DNA of 6,234 bases from Mycobacterium sp. (GTDB lineage: Bacteria; Actinomycetota; Actinomycetes; Mycobacteriales; Mycobacteriaceae). Below the pieces are notes generated by a model. The model saw only the letters and a program-made list of their open reading frames with translations, was not told where the DNA came from and did not search any database. Every line of letters starts with the position of its first letter. The first letter of the stretch is position 1. Of this stretch, positions 6,067 through 6,234 are shown piece after piece. The position numbers were made by a program, and so were the translations under genes. The stretch covers positions 1 to 6,234 of the forward strand of contig JAFAQO010000159.1 in the NCBI GenBank assembly GCA_019246375.1. The letters are read 5' to 3'.

Positions 6067-6234
6067 GTGTCGGCCCTCAGGAGCAGCACGCCGCTGGGGG
6101 TAAGCCCGCCGCTACTGACCACACCGACTCGGGCGTCGGCGACCTGCCGTTCACCGGCTTCACCCCGCAATTGGCTGACCGCTTCATGCAGCAGACCCAT
6201 GCCGTGGGTGCGGCCGTGCGAAAGCTGGCCGCCG
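6063..6234 (-). CDS. Thiolase-superfamily / lipid-transfer (Ltp-like) protein, C-terminal 56 residues
   Basis: The frame enters from the right edge and ends with the TGA at 6063-6065. The visible residues begin G-G-Q-L-S-H-G-R-T-H-G-M-G and end V-V-S-S-G-G-L-T-P-S-G-V-L-L-L-R-A-D-T, which is the typical end of the SCP2-thiolase/Ltp branch. The segment aligns with the G-G-x-L-S-x-G-H-x-x-G region of thiolases, so the His before G-M is the likely active-site His. The C-x-G-G-G-x-G motif that supplies the second catalytic Cys in classical thiolases is replaced by S-S-G-G-L. This fits Ltp-type proteins that act as retro-aldolases or degenerate thiolases better than a classical acetyl-CoA acetyltransferase. 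It is translationally coupled to the hydrolase through an ATGA overlap. The family call rests on 56 residues. Confidence 0.85.
   Translation of the reverse strand, partial: GGQLSHGRTHGMGLLHEAVSQLRGEAGERQVADARVGVVSSGGLTPSGVLLLRADT

Overview
The window is GC-rich, and nearly every base is covered by long open frames with actinobacterial codon use. The gene families present point to a Mycobacterium: a 13E12-type DUF222/HNH protein, an Rv1900c-like class III cyclase, a P450 paired with a single-cluster ferredoxin, and Ltp-type thiolase ends. No base shows the species; a slow-growing mycobacterium is my guess from the 13E12 element.

Layout. Positions 1-423 (+) hold the 3' end of a class III adenylate cyclase. 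Meeting it tail to tail, and overlapping it by 55 bases, is an intact 488-residue DUF222/HNH protein of the 13E12 repeat family (369-1835, -). A 188-base non-coding stretch (1836-2023) follows; it holds a probable leaderless promoter and a near-perfect 16-base dyad. From 2024 to the right edge everything is on the minus strand. In transcription order this is the end of a thiolase-like (Ltp-type) protein, an alpha/beta hydrolase, two tandem beta-hydroxyacid dehydrogenases, then after a 104-base gap a cytochrome P450 and its 3Fe-4S ferredoxin.

How they may work together. The four upstream genes overlap by 1-4 bases (ATGA, TAATG and GTGA junctions), so they are almost certainly co-transcribed and translationally coupled. 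The P450 and ferredoxin are 11 bases apart and make an obvious monooxygenase/electron-donor pair; no ferredoxin reductase is in the window. Hydroxylation, alcohol/aldehyde oxidoreduction, C-C bond cleavage (thiolase or retro-aldolase) and hydrolysis are a plausible catabolic set for a hydrophobic acid, sterol-like or isoprenoid substrate, but the substrate cannot be read from the sequence.

The most notable points are an Asn in the ferredoxin's cluster motif where a fourth Cys would sit, non-canonical active-site residues in the cyclase, an apparently acquired cyclase C-terminus made from 13E12 element DNA, and the two dissimilar but adjacent dehydrogenases. I see no CRISPR array, tRNA, rRNA or clearly new system.
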